Position numbers and translations under genes: made by a program. From Paragemmobacter amnigenus (GTDB lineage Bacteria; Pseudomonadota; Alphaproteobacteria; Rhodobacterales; Rhodobacteraceae): 64,000 nucleotides of DNA. The notes below the pieces were generated by a model, which was given only the letters and a program-made list of their open reading frames with translations, ran no database searches and was not told the DNA's origin. Location: the NCBI RefSeq assembly GCF_009908265.2, contig NZ_JAAATX020000001.1, positions 1 through 64,000 on the forward strand. The letters are read 5' to 3'. Each line of letters begins with the position of its first letter. Position 1 is the stretch's first letter. Below are positions 33,223 through 41,875 of this stretch, piece after piece.

Positions 33223-34626
33223 TCAGCCGATGCGGTGGCCTTCGCGGACCAGTTCGTCGGTGACCTGGCGGATCGCCTTTTCCAGCGTGGTGGCTATGAA
33301 GTCGACCTCGTCTTCCGTGATGGTCAGGGGGGGCGACATGACGTTCAGATGCGCCATCGGGCGGACCATCAGGCCCATCGCCTCGGCCGCGTTGGAGATG
33401 CGTTTGGATTCGTTCACGCCGTCGGGCAGCGGTTCGCGGGTCGCCTTGTCCGCCACATTCTCGGTGCAGAGCATGAGGCCCCTGCCCCGCACCTGACCGA
33501 CGAGGGGCAGGTCTTCCAGCCGTTTCAGGCGGGACTGGAACAGCGCGCCCATGCGGGTGGCGTTGGTGAGAAGGTCCTCGCGTTCCATGATCTCGATGTT
33601 CTTCAGGGCGGCGGCGCAGGCGACGGGGTGGCCGGAATAGGTGAAGCCTGCGGTGAACCAGCGGTCGGGGTCCTGTTCCATGATCGACCAGAGCCGGTCG
33701 GAGAAGATCATGGCGCCAAGGGGGATGTAGCCCGAGGTCAGGCCCTTGGCGGTGCAGATGATGTCGGGCTGGACGTCGAAGAGATCGCGCGAGGCGAACC
33801 AGTGGCCGAGGCGGCCGAAGGCGGTGACGACCTCGTCCGCGATGAAGAGGATGCCGTGGCGCTGGCAGACCTGCCACATGGCGTGGAGGTAGCCGTCGGG
33901 GGGCACGATGACGCCGCCGCTGGCCTGGATCGGTTCGGCGATGAAGCCGCCGATGCGGTCGGCGCCGACGGTGGCGATCAGGGTTTCGAATTCATCGACC
34001 AGCCAGTCGCGGAATTCGGTCTCGGTCATGCCCGACGGGCGGCGGTAGGGGTTGGGGGGCGTCAGGTGCCAGATGCCGTCTTCCTTGTAGCGGAATTCGG
34101 GGACGCGGTCGCCGGGGCGTTTGCCAACGGATTGCGAGAGGTAGGTGGAGCCGTGATAGCTGTGGTCGCGGGCGACGATGCCGGTTTTCGACGGCTGGCC
34201 GAGGCAGGATTGCACATAGGCCACCATGCGCACGGCGGTGTCCACGGCGGTGGAGCCGCCGGTGGTGAACATCACGCGGTTGAGGTCGCCGGGGGCAAGG
34301 GCGGCGAGTTTCGCGGCAAGGCGGGCGGAGGGGTCGTTGGCCATGTCGACGAAGGTGTTGGAGAAGGCCAGCCGTTCGGCCTGTTCCGCGATGGCCTGCG
34401 CCATCTCGCGCCGTCCAAGGCCGATATTGGTGCACCACAGCCCCCCCACCGCGTCGAGATAGCGGCGGCCTTCGGCATCCCAGAGCCAGCAGCCCTCACC
34501 CTTCGTGATGACGAGGGCGCCTTCGCGCTGGAAGCTGCCGAAATTCGTCCATGGGTGGAGGGAATGGCGGTGGTCCATCTGCCACAGGTCCTGCGGGGCG
34601 GGCGAATTCAGGGCGGCGGGGGGCAT
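33223..34626 (-). CDS. Class III (omega) aminotransferase
   Basis: A 467-residue PLP-dependent class III aminotransferase. Visible are the TTGGSTAVDTAVRMV PLP-phosphate segment, DHSYHGSTYLSQSV, IADEVVTAFGRLGHWFAS (PLP Asp) and CTAKGLTSGYIPLGAMIFS with the Schiff-base Lys. Closest in style to putrescine/diamine- or beta-alanine:pyruvate-type enzymes. The agmatinase upstream in the strand order makes putrescine a plausible substrate, but specificity cannot be read from sequence. ATG 34626 has GGAG at good spacing. The longer ORF is unsupported. Confidence 0.88.
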   Translation of the reverse strand: MPPAALNSPAPQDLWQMDHRHSLHPWTNFGSFQREGALVITKGEGCWLWDAEGRRYLDAVGGLWCTNIGLGRREMAQAIAEQAERLAFSNTFVDMANDPSARLAAKLAALAPGDLNRVMFTTGGSTAVDTAVRMVAYVQSCLGQPSKTGIVARDHSYHGSTYLSQSVGKRPGDRVPEFRYKEDGIWHLTPPNPYRRPSGMTETEFRDWLVDEFETLIATVGADRIGGFIAEPIQASGGVIVPPDGYLHAMWQVCQRHGILFIADEVVTAFGRLGHWFASRDLFDVQPDIICTAKGLTSGYIPLGAMIFSDRLWSIMEQDPDRWFTAGFTYSGHPVACAAALKNIEIMEREDLLTNATRMGALFQSRLKRLEDLPLVGQVRGRGLMLCTENVADKATREPLPDGVNESKRISNAAEAMGLMVRPMAHLNVMSPPLTITEDEVDFIATTLEKAIRQVTDELVREGHRIG

Positions 34627-34646
34627 TGCGGACTCCGTCTCGAATA

Positions 34647-34666
34647 TGTTGCACAAACGTATAACA
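34647..34666 (-). promoter_or_regulatory. Imperfect inverted repeat upstream of the aminotransferase
   Basis: TGTTGCAC-AAAC-GTATAACA, an 8-4-8 dyad with six of eight positions complementary, 21-40 bases before the start codon in an A/T-rich patch. It could be an operator overlapping the promoter; no regulator is evident nearby. Confidence 0.35.
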
Positions 34667-34735
34667 AATCCGGGGTGATCTTTCCAGAGCGGCCGACGGG
34701 GGCGTGAGGTTCCTCTGACGAAAGGGCGCGGCGGC

Positions 34736-34847
34736 AGGGTGGCGGCCGTCACGCCGGGGTGGCTGCACGGACCCCGTGCGGCCGCCCCGGGGGGGGCGGG
34801 ACGGCCGCCACCCGGGGCTTTGGCCCCGGGTGAGACCTGACCGTTGC
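34736..34847 (-). repeat. Multi-hairpin intergenic element, copy 2
   Basis: Read on the minus strand: GCAACGGT, stem 1 ACCCGGGGC/GCCCCGGGT (34810-34831), stem 2 of 12 bp with one G-U (34778-34808), stem 3 GCACGG/CCGTGC (34765-34779), then the CACCCCGGCGTGACGGCC tail. It begins 19 bases after the stop of the M20 amidohydrolase gene, in the sense orientation. Confidence 0.8.
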
Positions 34848-34866
34848 GATTTGGATGATTTGGAAG

Positions 34867-36042
34867 TCAGGCCACCGGCTGGGCGCGTTCCACGAGCCTT
34901 GCGAAGAAGCTGGCGCCGACGGGGGCGGCCTCGTCGTTGAAGTCATAGGCGGGGTGGTGCAGGCCCGCACCGGGGCCGGTGCCGAGGAAGAGATAGGCGC
35001 CGGGACGCGATTCCAGCATGTAGGAGAAATCCTCGGACCCCATCTCGCGGTTGGCCTTGTCGTTCACCGCGCCCTCGCCCGACACCTCGCGCGCGACATC
35101 GGCGGCGAAGGCGGCGGCGTCGGCATGGTTCACGGTGGCGGGATAGCCCCAGTCATAGTCGATGCGGGCGGTGACGTTGTAGGCCAGCGCATGGCCTTCG
35201 ACGATCTCGTGGAAGCGGCGCTTCAGGAGCGCGCGGACCTCGGGGTTGAAGCAGCGGATGGTGGCGCAGAACATCGCCTCTTCGGGGATGATGTTGGACG
35301 CCGTGCCGGTGTGGATCTGGGTGACCGAAATCACCGCCTCGTCCAGCGCATAGACGTTGCGGGGGATGATGGTCTGCACCGCCTGCACCATGCCCACCAC
35401 GGCGACGACGGGGTCGATGCAGTCATGCGGCGTGGCACCGTGGCCGCCCTTGCCGGTGATATAGACAAAGGCCGTGTCGACCGAGGCCATGAGCGCGCCG
35501 GGATTGGTGTGGAAATGGCCGAATTCGACGTTGGGGGCGTTGTGGATGCCATAGACCGTGTCGATGCCGAAACGGTCCATCACGCCTTCCTTCACCATGA
35601 CCTCGCCGCCGCCGCCATCTTCCTCGGCCGGCTGGAACAGCAGCGCGACGCGGCCCCGGAAGCGGCGCGTCTCGGTCAGGTATTTGGCGGCGCCGAGCAG
35701 CATGGTGACATGGCCGTCATGGCCGCAGGCATGCATCTTGCCGGGGATGGTGGAGGCGTGGTCGGCCCCCGTGATCTCGTGGATCGGGAGCGCGTCCATG
35801 TCGGCGCGCAGGCCGATGACGGGGGCGTCGGGGTCGTCGGCCCCCTGCCCCTTGATGATGGCGACGATGCCGGAGGTGGCGATGCCGGTGTGGATTTCGT
35901 CCACGCCAAAGTCGCGCAGGCGGTCGGTGATGAAGGCCGCTGTCTGGTGGCAGTCGAAGCCAAGCTCGGGATGGGCGTGCAGATGGCGACGCCAGACCTT
36001 CATTTCCTCGGCATAAGCGGCGATACGGTTGAGGACGGGCAT
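34867..36042 (-). CDS. M20 family metallo-amidohydrolase (hippurate/N-acyl amino acid hydrolase type)
   Basis: A 391-residue zinc amidohydrolase. It has RHLHAHPELGFD at the N terminus, GLRADMDALP, the metal/catalytic MHACGHDGHVTMLLG and LLFQPAEEDGGGG, and a dimerisation domain with GKGGHGATPHDCIDPV. This is the HipO/AmhX-like branch hydrolysing N-acyl amino acids or hippurate. With the neighbouring aminotransferase and agmatinase it could act on acylated amines. Substrate not determinable. Confidence 0.9.
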   Translation of the reverse strand: MPVLNRIAAYAEEMKVWRRHLHAHPELGFDCHQTAAFITDRLRDFGVDEIHTGIATSGIVAIIKGQGADDPDAPVIGLRADMDALPIHEITGADHASTIPGKMHACGHDGHVTMLLGAAKYLTETRRFRGRVALLFQPAEEDGGGGEVMVKEGVMDRFGIDTVYGIHNAPNVEFGHFHTNPGALMASVDTAFVYITGKGGHGATPHDCIDPVVAVVGMVQAVQTIIPRNVYALDEAVISVTQIHTGTASNIIPEEAMFCATIRCFNPEVRALLKRRFHEIVEGHALAYNVTARIDYDWGYPATVNHADAAAFAADVAREVSGEGAVNDKANREMGSEDFSYMLESRPGAYLFLGTGPGAGLHHPAYDFNDEAAPVGASFFARLVERAQPVA

Positions 36043-36067
36043 TGCGGTTTCCTTGCGCGTGGTGGTC

Positions 36068-36077
36068 TTTGATCAAA
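36068..36077 (+). promoter_or_regulatory. Palindrome TTTGATCAAA between the M20 gene and mazG
   Basis: A perfect 10-base palindrome in the 57-base divergent spacer, 23 bases before the mazG start. It resembles the core of Fnr-type TTGAT-N4-ATCAA sites but lacks the N4 spacing, so I do not assign it to a regulator. Confidence 0.3.
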
Positions 36078-36099
36078 TCTTAAAACGGAGGGGGCTGCA

Positions 36100-36939
36100 A
36101 TGGCCGCACCTGAAAGTGACGCGACGGCAGGCGGGAAGCTGATCAATGATCCCGAAGGGGGGATGGACAGGCTGCGCGCGATCATGCGGGCGCTGCGCGA
36201 TCCGGTGACGGGGTGCCCGTGGGATATCGAGCAGGATTTCGCCTCGATCGCGCCCTATACGATCGAGGAGGCGCATGAGGTGGCCGACGCCATCACGCGG
36301 CGGGCCTGGGGGGAATTGCCGGGCGAGTTGGGCGATCTGCTGTTGCAGGTGGTCTATCACGCGCAGATGGCCGAGGAGGCGGGGCTGTTCGCCTTTGACG
36401 ATGTCGTGCGGGCGATTGCCGACAAGATGGTGGCGCGGCATCCGCATGTCTTTGGCGACGAAAGCCGCGAGAAGAGCGCGGCGCAGCAGACCGCCGACTG
36501 GGAGCGGATCAAGGCCGCCGAACGGGGGCCAGCGCGGGTGCTGGAGGGCGTCGCGCTGGGCCTGCCTGCGCTGACGCGGGCGGTGAAGCTGCAAAAGCGC
36601 GCGGCGCGGGTGGGGTTCGACTGGCCCTCGACCGACGAGGTGGTGGCGAAGATCGCGGAAGAGGCGGCGGAGCTGGTGGAGGCGCGGGAGAGGCTGACGG
36701 CGGCGGAGGTGGAGGAGGAATTCGGCGACCTGCTGTTCGTCATGGCCAATCTGGCGCGGCATCTGGGGGTGGACCCCGAGGCGGCCCTGCGCGGGGCGAA
36801 TGCGAAGTTCACGCGGCGCTTCGGGCGGATCGAGGATTGGCTGGAGGAGGCGGGCAAGCGGCCTGCGGACAGCGATCTGGCCGAGATGGATGCGCTGTGG
36901 AACCGCGCGAAGGCGGAGGAGAAGGCGGGGAAAACCTGA
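36100..36939 (+). CDS. mazG: Nucleoside triphosphate pyrophosphohydrolase MazG
   Basis: A 279-residue all-alpha NTP pyrophosphohydrolase with two MazG domains. The first carries CPWDIEQDFASIAPYTIEEA and ELPGELGDLLLQVVYHAQ; the second carries KIAEEAAELVEARERL and VEEEFGDLLFVMANLARHLG. Both show the ExxE...ExxD metal pattern. The enzyme removes aberrant nucleotides and lowers NTP pools. It is followed within 9 bases by multi-hairpin element copy 3. Confidence 0.95.
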   Translation: MAAPESDATAGGKLINDPEGGMDRLRAIMRALRDPVTGCPWDIEQDFASIAPYTIEEAHEVADAITRRAWGELPGELGDLLLQVVYHAQMAEEAGLFAFDDVVRAIADKMVARHPHVFGDESREKSAAQQTADWERIKAAERGPARVLEGVALGLPALTRAVKLQKRAARVGFDWPSTDEVVAKIAEEAAELVEARERLTAAEVEEEFGDLLFVMANLARHLGVDPEAALRGANAKFTRRFGRIEDWLEEAGKRPADSDLAEMDALWNRAKAEEKAGKT

Positions 36940-36947
36940 AGCTTTTC

Positions 36948-37053
36948 GCAACGGTGGGGTTTGGCCCGTGGCCCAAAGCCACGGGCCGCGCACGACCCGC
37001 CCCCACGGGTCGTGCGCCAGAGGCGCCCGCCCCGGCGGGTCATGCGCGCCCCT
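36948..37053 (+). repeat. Multi-hairpin intergenic element, copy 3
   Basis: GCAACGGT, then stem 1 GGCCCGTGGC/GCCACGGGCC (36963-36987), stem 2 a perfect 12-bp GCGCACGACCCG/CGGGTCGTGCGC (36988-37017), stem 3 GCGCC/GGCGC (37014-37026), stem 4 CCCGC/GCGGG (37026-37039), ending near CCCCTA. This copy has the most stable stems; most stem bases differ from copies 1 and 2 while pairing is kept. Confidence 0.82.
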
Positions 37054-37135
37054 ACCGGCGGACGGACGAAACGCGCCACTGGCGCCTTTCCTCCGTCCTC
37101 GACCTGTCACAGGGATGCTCACTTTTTTGTTTAGC

Positions 37136-37178
37136 ATTTCACTCGGATATTGACCTGAGTGAAATTGTAAGGTTTATC
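37136..37178 (+). promoter_or_regulatory. Promoter with overlapping inverted repeat upstream of the iron-binding protein gene
   Basis: Perfect repeat ATTTCACTC (37136-37144) and GAGTGAAAT (37157-37165), 12 bases apart. TTGACC (37150-37155) lies between the arms and, after 17 bases, TTTATC follows as a possible -10. An operator over the -35 fits repression; an iron regulator is a natural guess but the sequence is not a clear Fur, Irr or RirA box. Confidence 0.5.
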
Positions 37179-37212
37179 ACCCGCATCGGATTTCTGACCA
37201 AAGGACTCGACA

Positions 37213-38214
37213 ATGCGCCTTCCGTTTCTGGCCCTTGCCCTTGCCACCACCGCCCTTCCCGCGCTGGCCGAGGAGATCAACGTCTATTCCCACCGCCAGC
37301 CCGAGCTGATCCAGCCGCTGGTCGATGCCTTCACCGCCGAGACGGGGATCACCGTCAATGTGGCCTTCGTGGACAAGGGGATGGCCGAGCGTCTGGTGGC
37401 CGAGGGCGACCGGTCGCCCGCCGATCTGGTGCTGACCGTCGACATCGCGCGGCTGACGCAGATCGTGGATGCGGGGGTGACGCAGGCCGTGCAGTCGGAC
37501 GTGCTGGAGGCCAATATCCCCGAGACGCTGCGCGATGCGGGGGACCAGTGGTTCGGCCTGACCAGCCGCGCGCGGATCGTCTATGCCAGCAAGGACCGCG
37601 TGGCCCCGGGCGAGGTGACGACCTATGAGGATCTGGCGGACCCGAAATGGCAGGGGCGCATCTGCATCCGGTCGGGGACCAATGACTATAACGTGGCGCT
37701 GGTGGCCGCGATGATCGCCCATCATGGCGAGGATTACGCGCGGACCTGGCTGGAAGGCGTGAAGGCCAATCTGGCGCGCAAGCCCGATGGCGGCGACCGT
37801 GACCAGGTCAAGGCCATTGCGGCGGGCGAATGCGACATCGCGGTCGGCAATACCTATTACATCGGCCAGATGCTGAAAGACCCCGAGCAGCAGGCGGCGG
37901 CCGAGGCGGTGCGGATCGACTTTCCCGTCTTCGAAGGCGACGGCACCCATCTGAACGTGTCGGGCATCGCCATGACCAAGGCCGCGCCGAACCGCGAGGC
38001 GGCGCTGAAATTCATGGAATGGCTGTCGGGCGACGAGGCGCAGCGCATCTATGCCGAGACGAACAGCGAATTCCCCGTGAAGCCCGGCGTGGCCAAGTCG
38101 GAACTCGTGGCAAGCTGGGGCGAATTCACGCCGGACAGCATGGCGCTGACCGAGGTGGCGAAGCTGCGCCCCGACGCGCTGAAGCTGGTGGAGCAGGTGG
38201 ATTTCGACGGCTGA
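37213..38214 (+). CDS. Fe(III) ABC transporter substrate-binding protein
   Basis: A 333-residue periplasmic binding protein of the FbpA/FutA type. It has a signal peptide (RLPFLALALATTALPALA), the mature start EEINVYSHRQPELIQPLVD, and Tyr residues in SNTYYIG-like position (VGNTYYIGQML) that ligate ferric iron in the family. No permease or ATPase gene adjoins it: the next gene is a nucleoside hydrolase after a terminator. The rest of the transporter must be elsewhere. Confidence 0.92.
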   Translation: MRLPFLALALATTALPALAEEINVYSHRQPELIQPLVDAFTAETGITVNVAFVDKGMAERLVAEGDRSPADLVLTVDIARLTQIVDAGVTQAVQSDVLEANIPETLRDAGDQWFGLTSRARIVYASKDRVAPGEVTTYEDLADPKWQGRICIRSGTNDYNVALVAAMIAHHGEDYARTWLEGVKANLARKPDGGDRDQVKAIAAGECDIAVGNTYYIGQMLKDPEQQAAAEAVRIDFPVFEGDGTHLNVSGIAMTKAAPNREAALKFMEWLSGDEAQRIYAETNSEFPVKPGVAKSELVASWGEFTPDSMALTEVAKLRPDALKLVEQVDFDG

Positions 38215-38243
38215 TCCGCCGCGACGGGCCACAGGACGCCAAA

Positions 38244-38268
38244 GGGGGGCCCTTGCGCCCCCCTTTTT
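38244..38268 (+). terminator. Intrinsic terminator after the iron-binding protein gene
   Basis: Stem GGGGGGC / GCCCCCC with loop CCTTGC followed by five T, 29 bases after the stop. Confidence 0.88.
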
Positions 38269-38336
38269 CCTTGACCGTCTGGACAATAATCGCGCCTTCG
38301 GTTTTCCTGCGCCGCGCGAGCAGGACAGGACACAAG

Positions 38337-39281
38337 ATGACACAGCCGAGAAAGATCATCATCGACACCGATCCCGGTCAGGATGATGCCGTGGCGATCC
38401 TTCTGGCGCTGGCCAGCCCCGGGGATGTGGAGGTGCTGGGCATCACCGCCGTGGCGGGGAACGTGCCGTTGGCGCTGACGCAGAAGAATGCGCGGATCGT
38501 CTGCGAACTTGCGGGCAAGCCCGACATGCGGGTCTTTGCGGGCTGCGACCGGCCGATGCGGCGCAAGCTGGTCACGGCGGAACATGTGCATGGCAAGACG
38601 GGGCTGGACGGGCCGCAGATGGCCGATCCGGTGATGCCCTTGCAGGCCGAGCATGCGGTCGATTTCATCATCGACACGCTGCGGCGCGAACCGGCGCATA
38701 CGGTGACGCTCTGCCCTCTTGGTCCCTTGACCAACATCGCCACAGCCTTCGAGCGCGCGCCGGATATCGTGGGGCGGGTGCAGCAGATCGTGCTGATGGG
38801 TGGCGCCTATTTCGAGGTGGGCAACATCACCCCCGCCGCCGAGTTCAACATCTATGTCGACCCCGAGGCGGCAGGGATCGTTTTCCGGTCGGGCGTGCCG
38901 CTGGTCGTGATGCCGCTGGATGTGACGCACAAGGCGCTGACCACGCGGGCGCGGGTCGAGGCGTTCCGCGCGCTGGGCAACGAGCCGGGGCGGATGGTGG
39001 CGGAGTGGACGGATTTCTTCGAACGCTTCGACATGCAGAAATACGGCAGCGAGGGCGCGCCGCTGCATGACCCCTGCGTCATCGCCTATCTGATCCGGCC
39101 CGAGCTGTTTGCGGGGCGGCATATCAATGTCGAGATCGAGACGCAGTCCGAACTGACGCTGGGCATGACGGTGGCCGACTGGTGGGGCGTGACCGACCGT
39201 CCGGCCAATGCGCTGTTCATCGGGTCGGTCGATGCCGACGGCTTCTATGCCCTGCTGACCGAACGGATCGGGCGGCTGTAG
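38337..39281 (+). CDS. Inosine/uridine-preferring nucleoside hydrolase
   Basis: A 314-residue IUNH-family enzyme that cleaves the N-glycosidic bond of nucleosides. The calcium/active-site motif DTDPGQDDAVAIL is at residues 10-22, with VTLCPLGPLTNIATA, LMGGAYFEVGNITPAAEFNI and the later LHDPCVIAYLI (His-Asp). ATG 38337 follows AGGACAGGA. Substrate preference (purine, pyrimidine or ribonucleoside-like) cannot be told. It stands alone. Confidence 0.92.
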   Translation: MTQPRKIIIDTDPGQDDAVAILLALASPGDVEVLGITAVAGNVPLALTQKNARIVCELAGKPDMRVFAGCDRPMRRKLVTAEHVHGKTGLDGPQMADPVMPLQAEHAVDFIIDTLRREPAHTVTLCPLGPLTNIATAFERAPDIVGRVQQIVLMGGAYFEVGNITPAAEFNIYVDPEAAGIVFRSGVPLVVMPLDVTHKALTTRARVEAFRALGNEPGRMVAEWTDFFERFDMQKYGSEGAPLHDPCVIAYLIRPELFAGRHINVEIETQSELTLGMTVADWWGVTDRPANALFIGSVDADGFYALLTERIGRL

Positions 39282-39402
39282 CGCCCTCCCCCTTCCCCGT
39301 CCGTCCTGACCGTCAGGTCCGCCCCCCGGGCGGGCCGCGGCACCCTTTCGCCTGATGCATGGCTGCCATGCGCGGATGCGGTGATCTGTCCGGTTTTTTG
39401 TT

Positions 39403-39430
39403 TTGACCCAAGAAACCCCGATGCTGTATG
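39403..39430 (+). promoter_or_regulatory. Candidate promoter of the pdh operon
   Basis: TTGACC (39403-39408), 16-base spacer, TGTATG. The -35 is strong and the -10 weak. About 54 bases separate the -10 from the pdhA start codon. Confidence 0.4.
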
Positions 39431-39483
39431 GGTCGTTTAACGTTGAACTACTTTTACAGCCAGCCGAGGGGAGGACACCGCCG

Positions 39484-40473
39484 ATGGCCGCGAAGATGCC
39501 AGCCGATCGACCGAATGTGTCGAAGGACGAATTGCTGAAATTCTACCGCGAGATGCTGCTGATCCGCCGGTTCGAGGAGAAGGCGGGACAGCTTTACGGG
39601 ATGGGCCTGATCGGGGGGTTCTGCCACCTCTATATCGGGCAGGAGGCGGTGGTCGTGGGGCTGGAAGCCGCGGCCAAAGAGGGCGACAAGCGCATCACCT
39701 CTTACCGCGATCACGGGCATATGCTGGCCTGCGGGATGGATGCCAAGGGCGTGATGGCCGAATTGACGGGGCGCATCGGCGGCTATTCCAAGGGCAAGGG
39801 CGGGTCGATGCACATGTTCTCGAAGGAGCGCCATTTCTACGGCGGCCACGGGATCGTGGGCGCGCAGGTGCCGCTGGGCGCGGGTCTGGCCTTTGCCGAC
39901 AAGTATCTGGGCAATGACAACGTGACGTTTGCCTATTTCGGCGATGGTGCGGCGAACCAGGGTCAGGTCTACGAGACCTACAACATGGCCGAGCTCTGGT
40001 CGCTGCCGGTGATCTTTGTCATCGAGAACAACCAGTATGCGATGGGGACCAGCGTGAAGCGGTCGACCAAGTCCACCACGCTGTTCGGGCGGGGTCTGGC
40101 CTATGGCATTCCGGGCGAGCAGGTGGATGGCATGGATGTGCTGGCGGTGAAGGCGGCGGGCGAGAAGGCCGTGGCGCACTGCCGCGCGGGGAATGGTCCC
40201 TATATCCTTGAAATGATGACCTACCGCTATCGCGGCCATTCCATGTCGGACCCGGCCAAATACCGGACGCGGGAAGAGGTGGAGAAGATGCGGTCGGAGA
40301 AGGACGCGATCGAGCATGTGCGCGACCTGCTGCTGCAGGGCGGCCTTGCCTCGGACGACGATCTGAAGGCGATCGACAAGGAGATCAAGGCGCTGGTCAA
40401 CGAAAGCGCCGAGTTCGCCAAGGACAGCCCGGAGCCCCCGCTTGAGGAGCTCTGGACGGATATCTACGCGTAA
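39484..40473 (+). CDS. pdhA: Pyruvate dehydrogenase E1 alpha subunit
   Basis: A 329-residue ThDP-binding subunit of the E1 heterotetramer that decarboxylates pyruvate. The ThDP/magnesium motif [20 protein letters not shown]...ENN is intact, with the phosphorylation-loop region [23 protein letters not shown] 39484 has GGGGAGG upstream and fits the family start. It is first of three genes, with 14 bases before pdhB. No E3 (lpd) gene follows. Confidence 0.96.
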   Translation: MAAKMPADRPNVSKDELLKFYREMLLIRRFEEKAGQLYGMGLIGGFCHLYIGQEAVVVGLEAAAKEGDKRITSYRDHGHMLACGMDAKGVMAELTGRIGGYSKGKGGSMHMFSKERHFYGGHGIVGAQVPLGAGLAFADKYLGNDNVTFAYFGDGAANQGQVYETYNMAELWSLPVIFVIENNQYAMGTSVKRSTKSTTLFGRGLAYGIPGEQVDGMDVLAVKAAGEKAVAHCRAGNGPYILEMMTYRYRGHSMSDPAKYRTREEVEKMRSEKDAIEHVRDLLLQGGLASDDDLKAIDKEIKALVNESAEFAKDSPEPPLEELWTDIYA

Positions 40474-40487
40474 GGGGGGAAAGACAG

Positions 40488-41864
40488 ATGGCAACGCAAG
40501 TTCTGATGCCCGCGCTTTCTCCGACGATGGAGGAAGGCACGCTGGCCAAATGGCTGGTGAAAGAGGGTGATGTGGTCAAATCCGGCCAGATCATCGCCGA
40601 GATCGAGACCGACAAGGCCACGATGGAATTCGAGGCCGTGGATGAAGGGATCGTGGGCAAGCTGCTGGTGGCCGAAGGCACGGCGGCGGTGAAGGTGAAC
40701 ACGCCCATCGCCGTGCTGGTGGAAGAGGGTGAAAAGGCCGATGCGGCCCCTGCCCCCGCTGCGGCGGCGGCTCCGGCTTCCGCGCCTGCGGCCTCCGCTC
40801 CGGCGGAGGCGGCTCCGGCGGCGACCCCTGCCCCCGTGGCGGCGCAGGGCTGGCCCCATTCCGACCTGCCCGAAGGCGTGCCGACCAAGACCATGACGGT
40901 CCGCGAGGCGCTGCGCGAGGCGATGGCCGAAGAGATGCGCGCCGATCCGTCCGTCTTCCTGATGGGCGAGGAAGTGGGCGAATATCAGGGCGCCTACAAG
41001 ATTTCCCAAGGTCTGCTGGACGAATTCGGGGCCAAGCGCGTGGTGGACACCCCCATCACCGAGCACGGCTTTGCCGGTATCGCGGTCGGCGCAAGCTGGG
41101 GCGGGGTCCGGCCCATCGTCGAATTCATGACCTTCAACTTCGCAATGCAGGCCATCGACCATATCATCAACTCGGCGGCCAAGACGCTCTATATGTCCGG
41201 CGGGCAGATGGGCAGCCCGATCGTGTTCCGCGGCCCGAACGGGGCGGCGGCGCGGGTGGGGGCACAGCACAGCCAGGACTATGCCGCATGGTATGCGGCC
41301 ATTCCGGGGATCAAGGTGGCGATGCCCTATTCGGCGGCGGATGCAAAGGGTCTGCTGAAATCCGCGATCCGCGATCCGAATCCGGTGATCTTCCTTGAGA
41401 ACGAAATCCTCTACGGGCGGTCCTTCGAGGTGCCCGCCGAGGGCGATTTCACCATCCCCTTCGGCAAGGCGTCGATCCTGCGGGCGGGGACGGATGTGAC
41501 CGTCGTCTCCTTCGGCATCGGCCTGACCTATGCGCTGCAGGCGGCGGAAGAACTGGCGAAAGAGGGGATCAGCGCCGAGGTCATCAACCTGCGGACCCTG
41601 CGCCCCATCGACTATGACACGGTGCTGGCGTCGGTGATGAAGACCAACCGCTGCGTGACGGTCGAGGAAGGTTTCCCCGTGGGTTCCATCGGCAACCATA
41701 TCGCCGCGACGATCATGCAGCGCGCCTTCGACCATCTGGACGCGCCTGTGGTGAACTGCACAGGGAAAGACGTGCCGATGCCCTATGCGGCGAACCTTGA
41801 AAAACTGGCCCTGACGACGACCGCCGAGGTTGTCGCCGCCGTCAAATCCGTCTGCTACCGGTAA
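40488..41864 (+). CDS. pdhB: Pyruvate dehydrogenase E1 beta subunit with N-terminal lipoyl domain
   Basis: A 458-residue fusion. Residues 1-80 are a lipoyl domain with the lipoylated Lys43 in ETDKATME. An Ala/Pro-rich linker follows (about 85-120), then the E1 beta domain from about 135 ([20 protein letters not shown]). The E1 beta domain includes [32 protein letters not shown] and [19 protein letters not shown]. This layout is known in rhizobia and Rhodobacterales. Its lipoyl domain is nearly the same as that of pdhC. Confidence 0.96.
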   Translation: MATQVLMPALSPTMEEGTLAKWLVKEGDVVKSGQIIAEIETDKATMEFEAVDEGIVGKLLVAEGTAAVKVNTPIAVLVEEGEKADAAPAPAAAAAPASAPAASAPAEAAPAATPAPVAAQGWPHSDLPEGVPTKTMTVREALREAMAEEMRADPSVFLMGEEVGEYQGAYKISQGLLDEFGAKRVVDTPITEHGFAGIAVGASWGGVRPIVEFMTFNFAMQAIDHIINSAAKTLYMSGGQMGSPIVFRGPNGAAARVGAQHSQDYAAWYAAIPGIKVAMPYSAADAKGLLKSAIRDPNPVIFLENEILYGRSFEVPAEGDFTIPFGKASILRAGTDVTVVSFGIGLTYALQAAEELAKEGISAEVINLRTLRPIDYDTVLASVMKTNRCVTVEEGFPVGSIGNHIAATIMQRAFDHLDAPVVNCTGKDVPMPYAANLEKLALTTTAEVVAAVKSVCYR

Positions 41865-41875
41865 GGGAGGGGATC

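Noticed and set aside
33072-33263. Small ORF starting at ATG 33072 across the hairpin array
   Set aside because: Its codons are made of the inverted repeats themselves and it runs into the aminotransferase gene on the other strand. No ribosome binding site.
36068-36077. FnrL site at TTTGATCAAA
   Set aside because: Fnr sites need TTGAT-N4-ATCAA; here the half-sites abut without the spacer.
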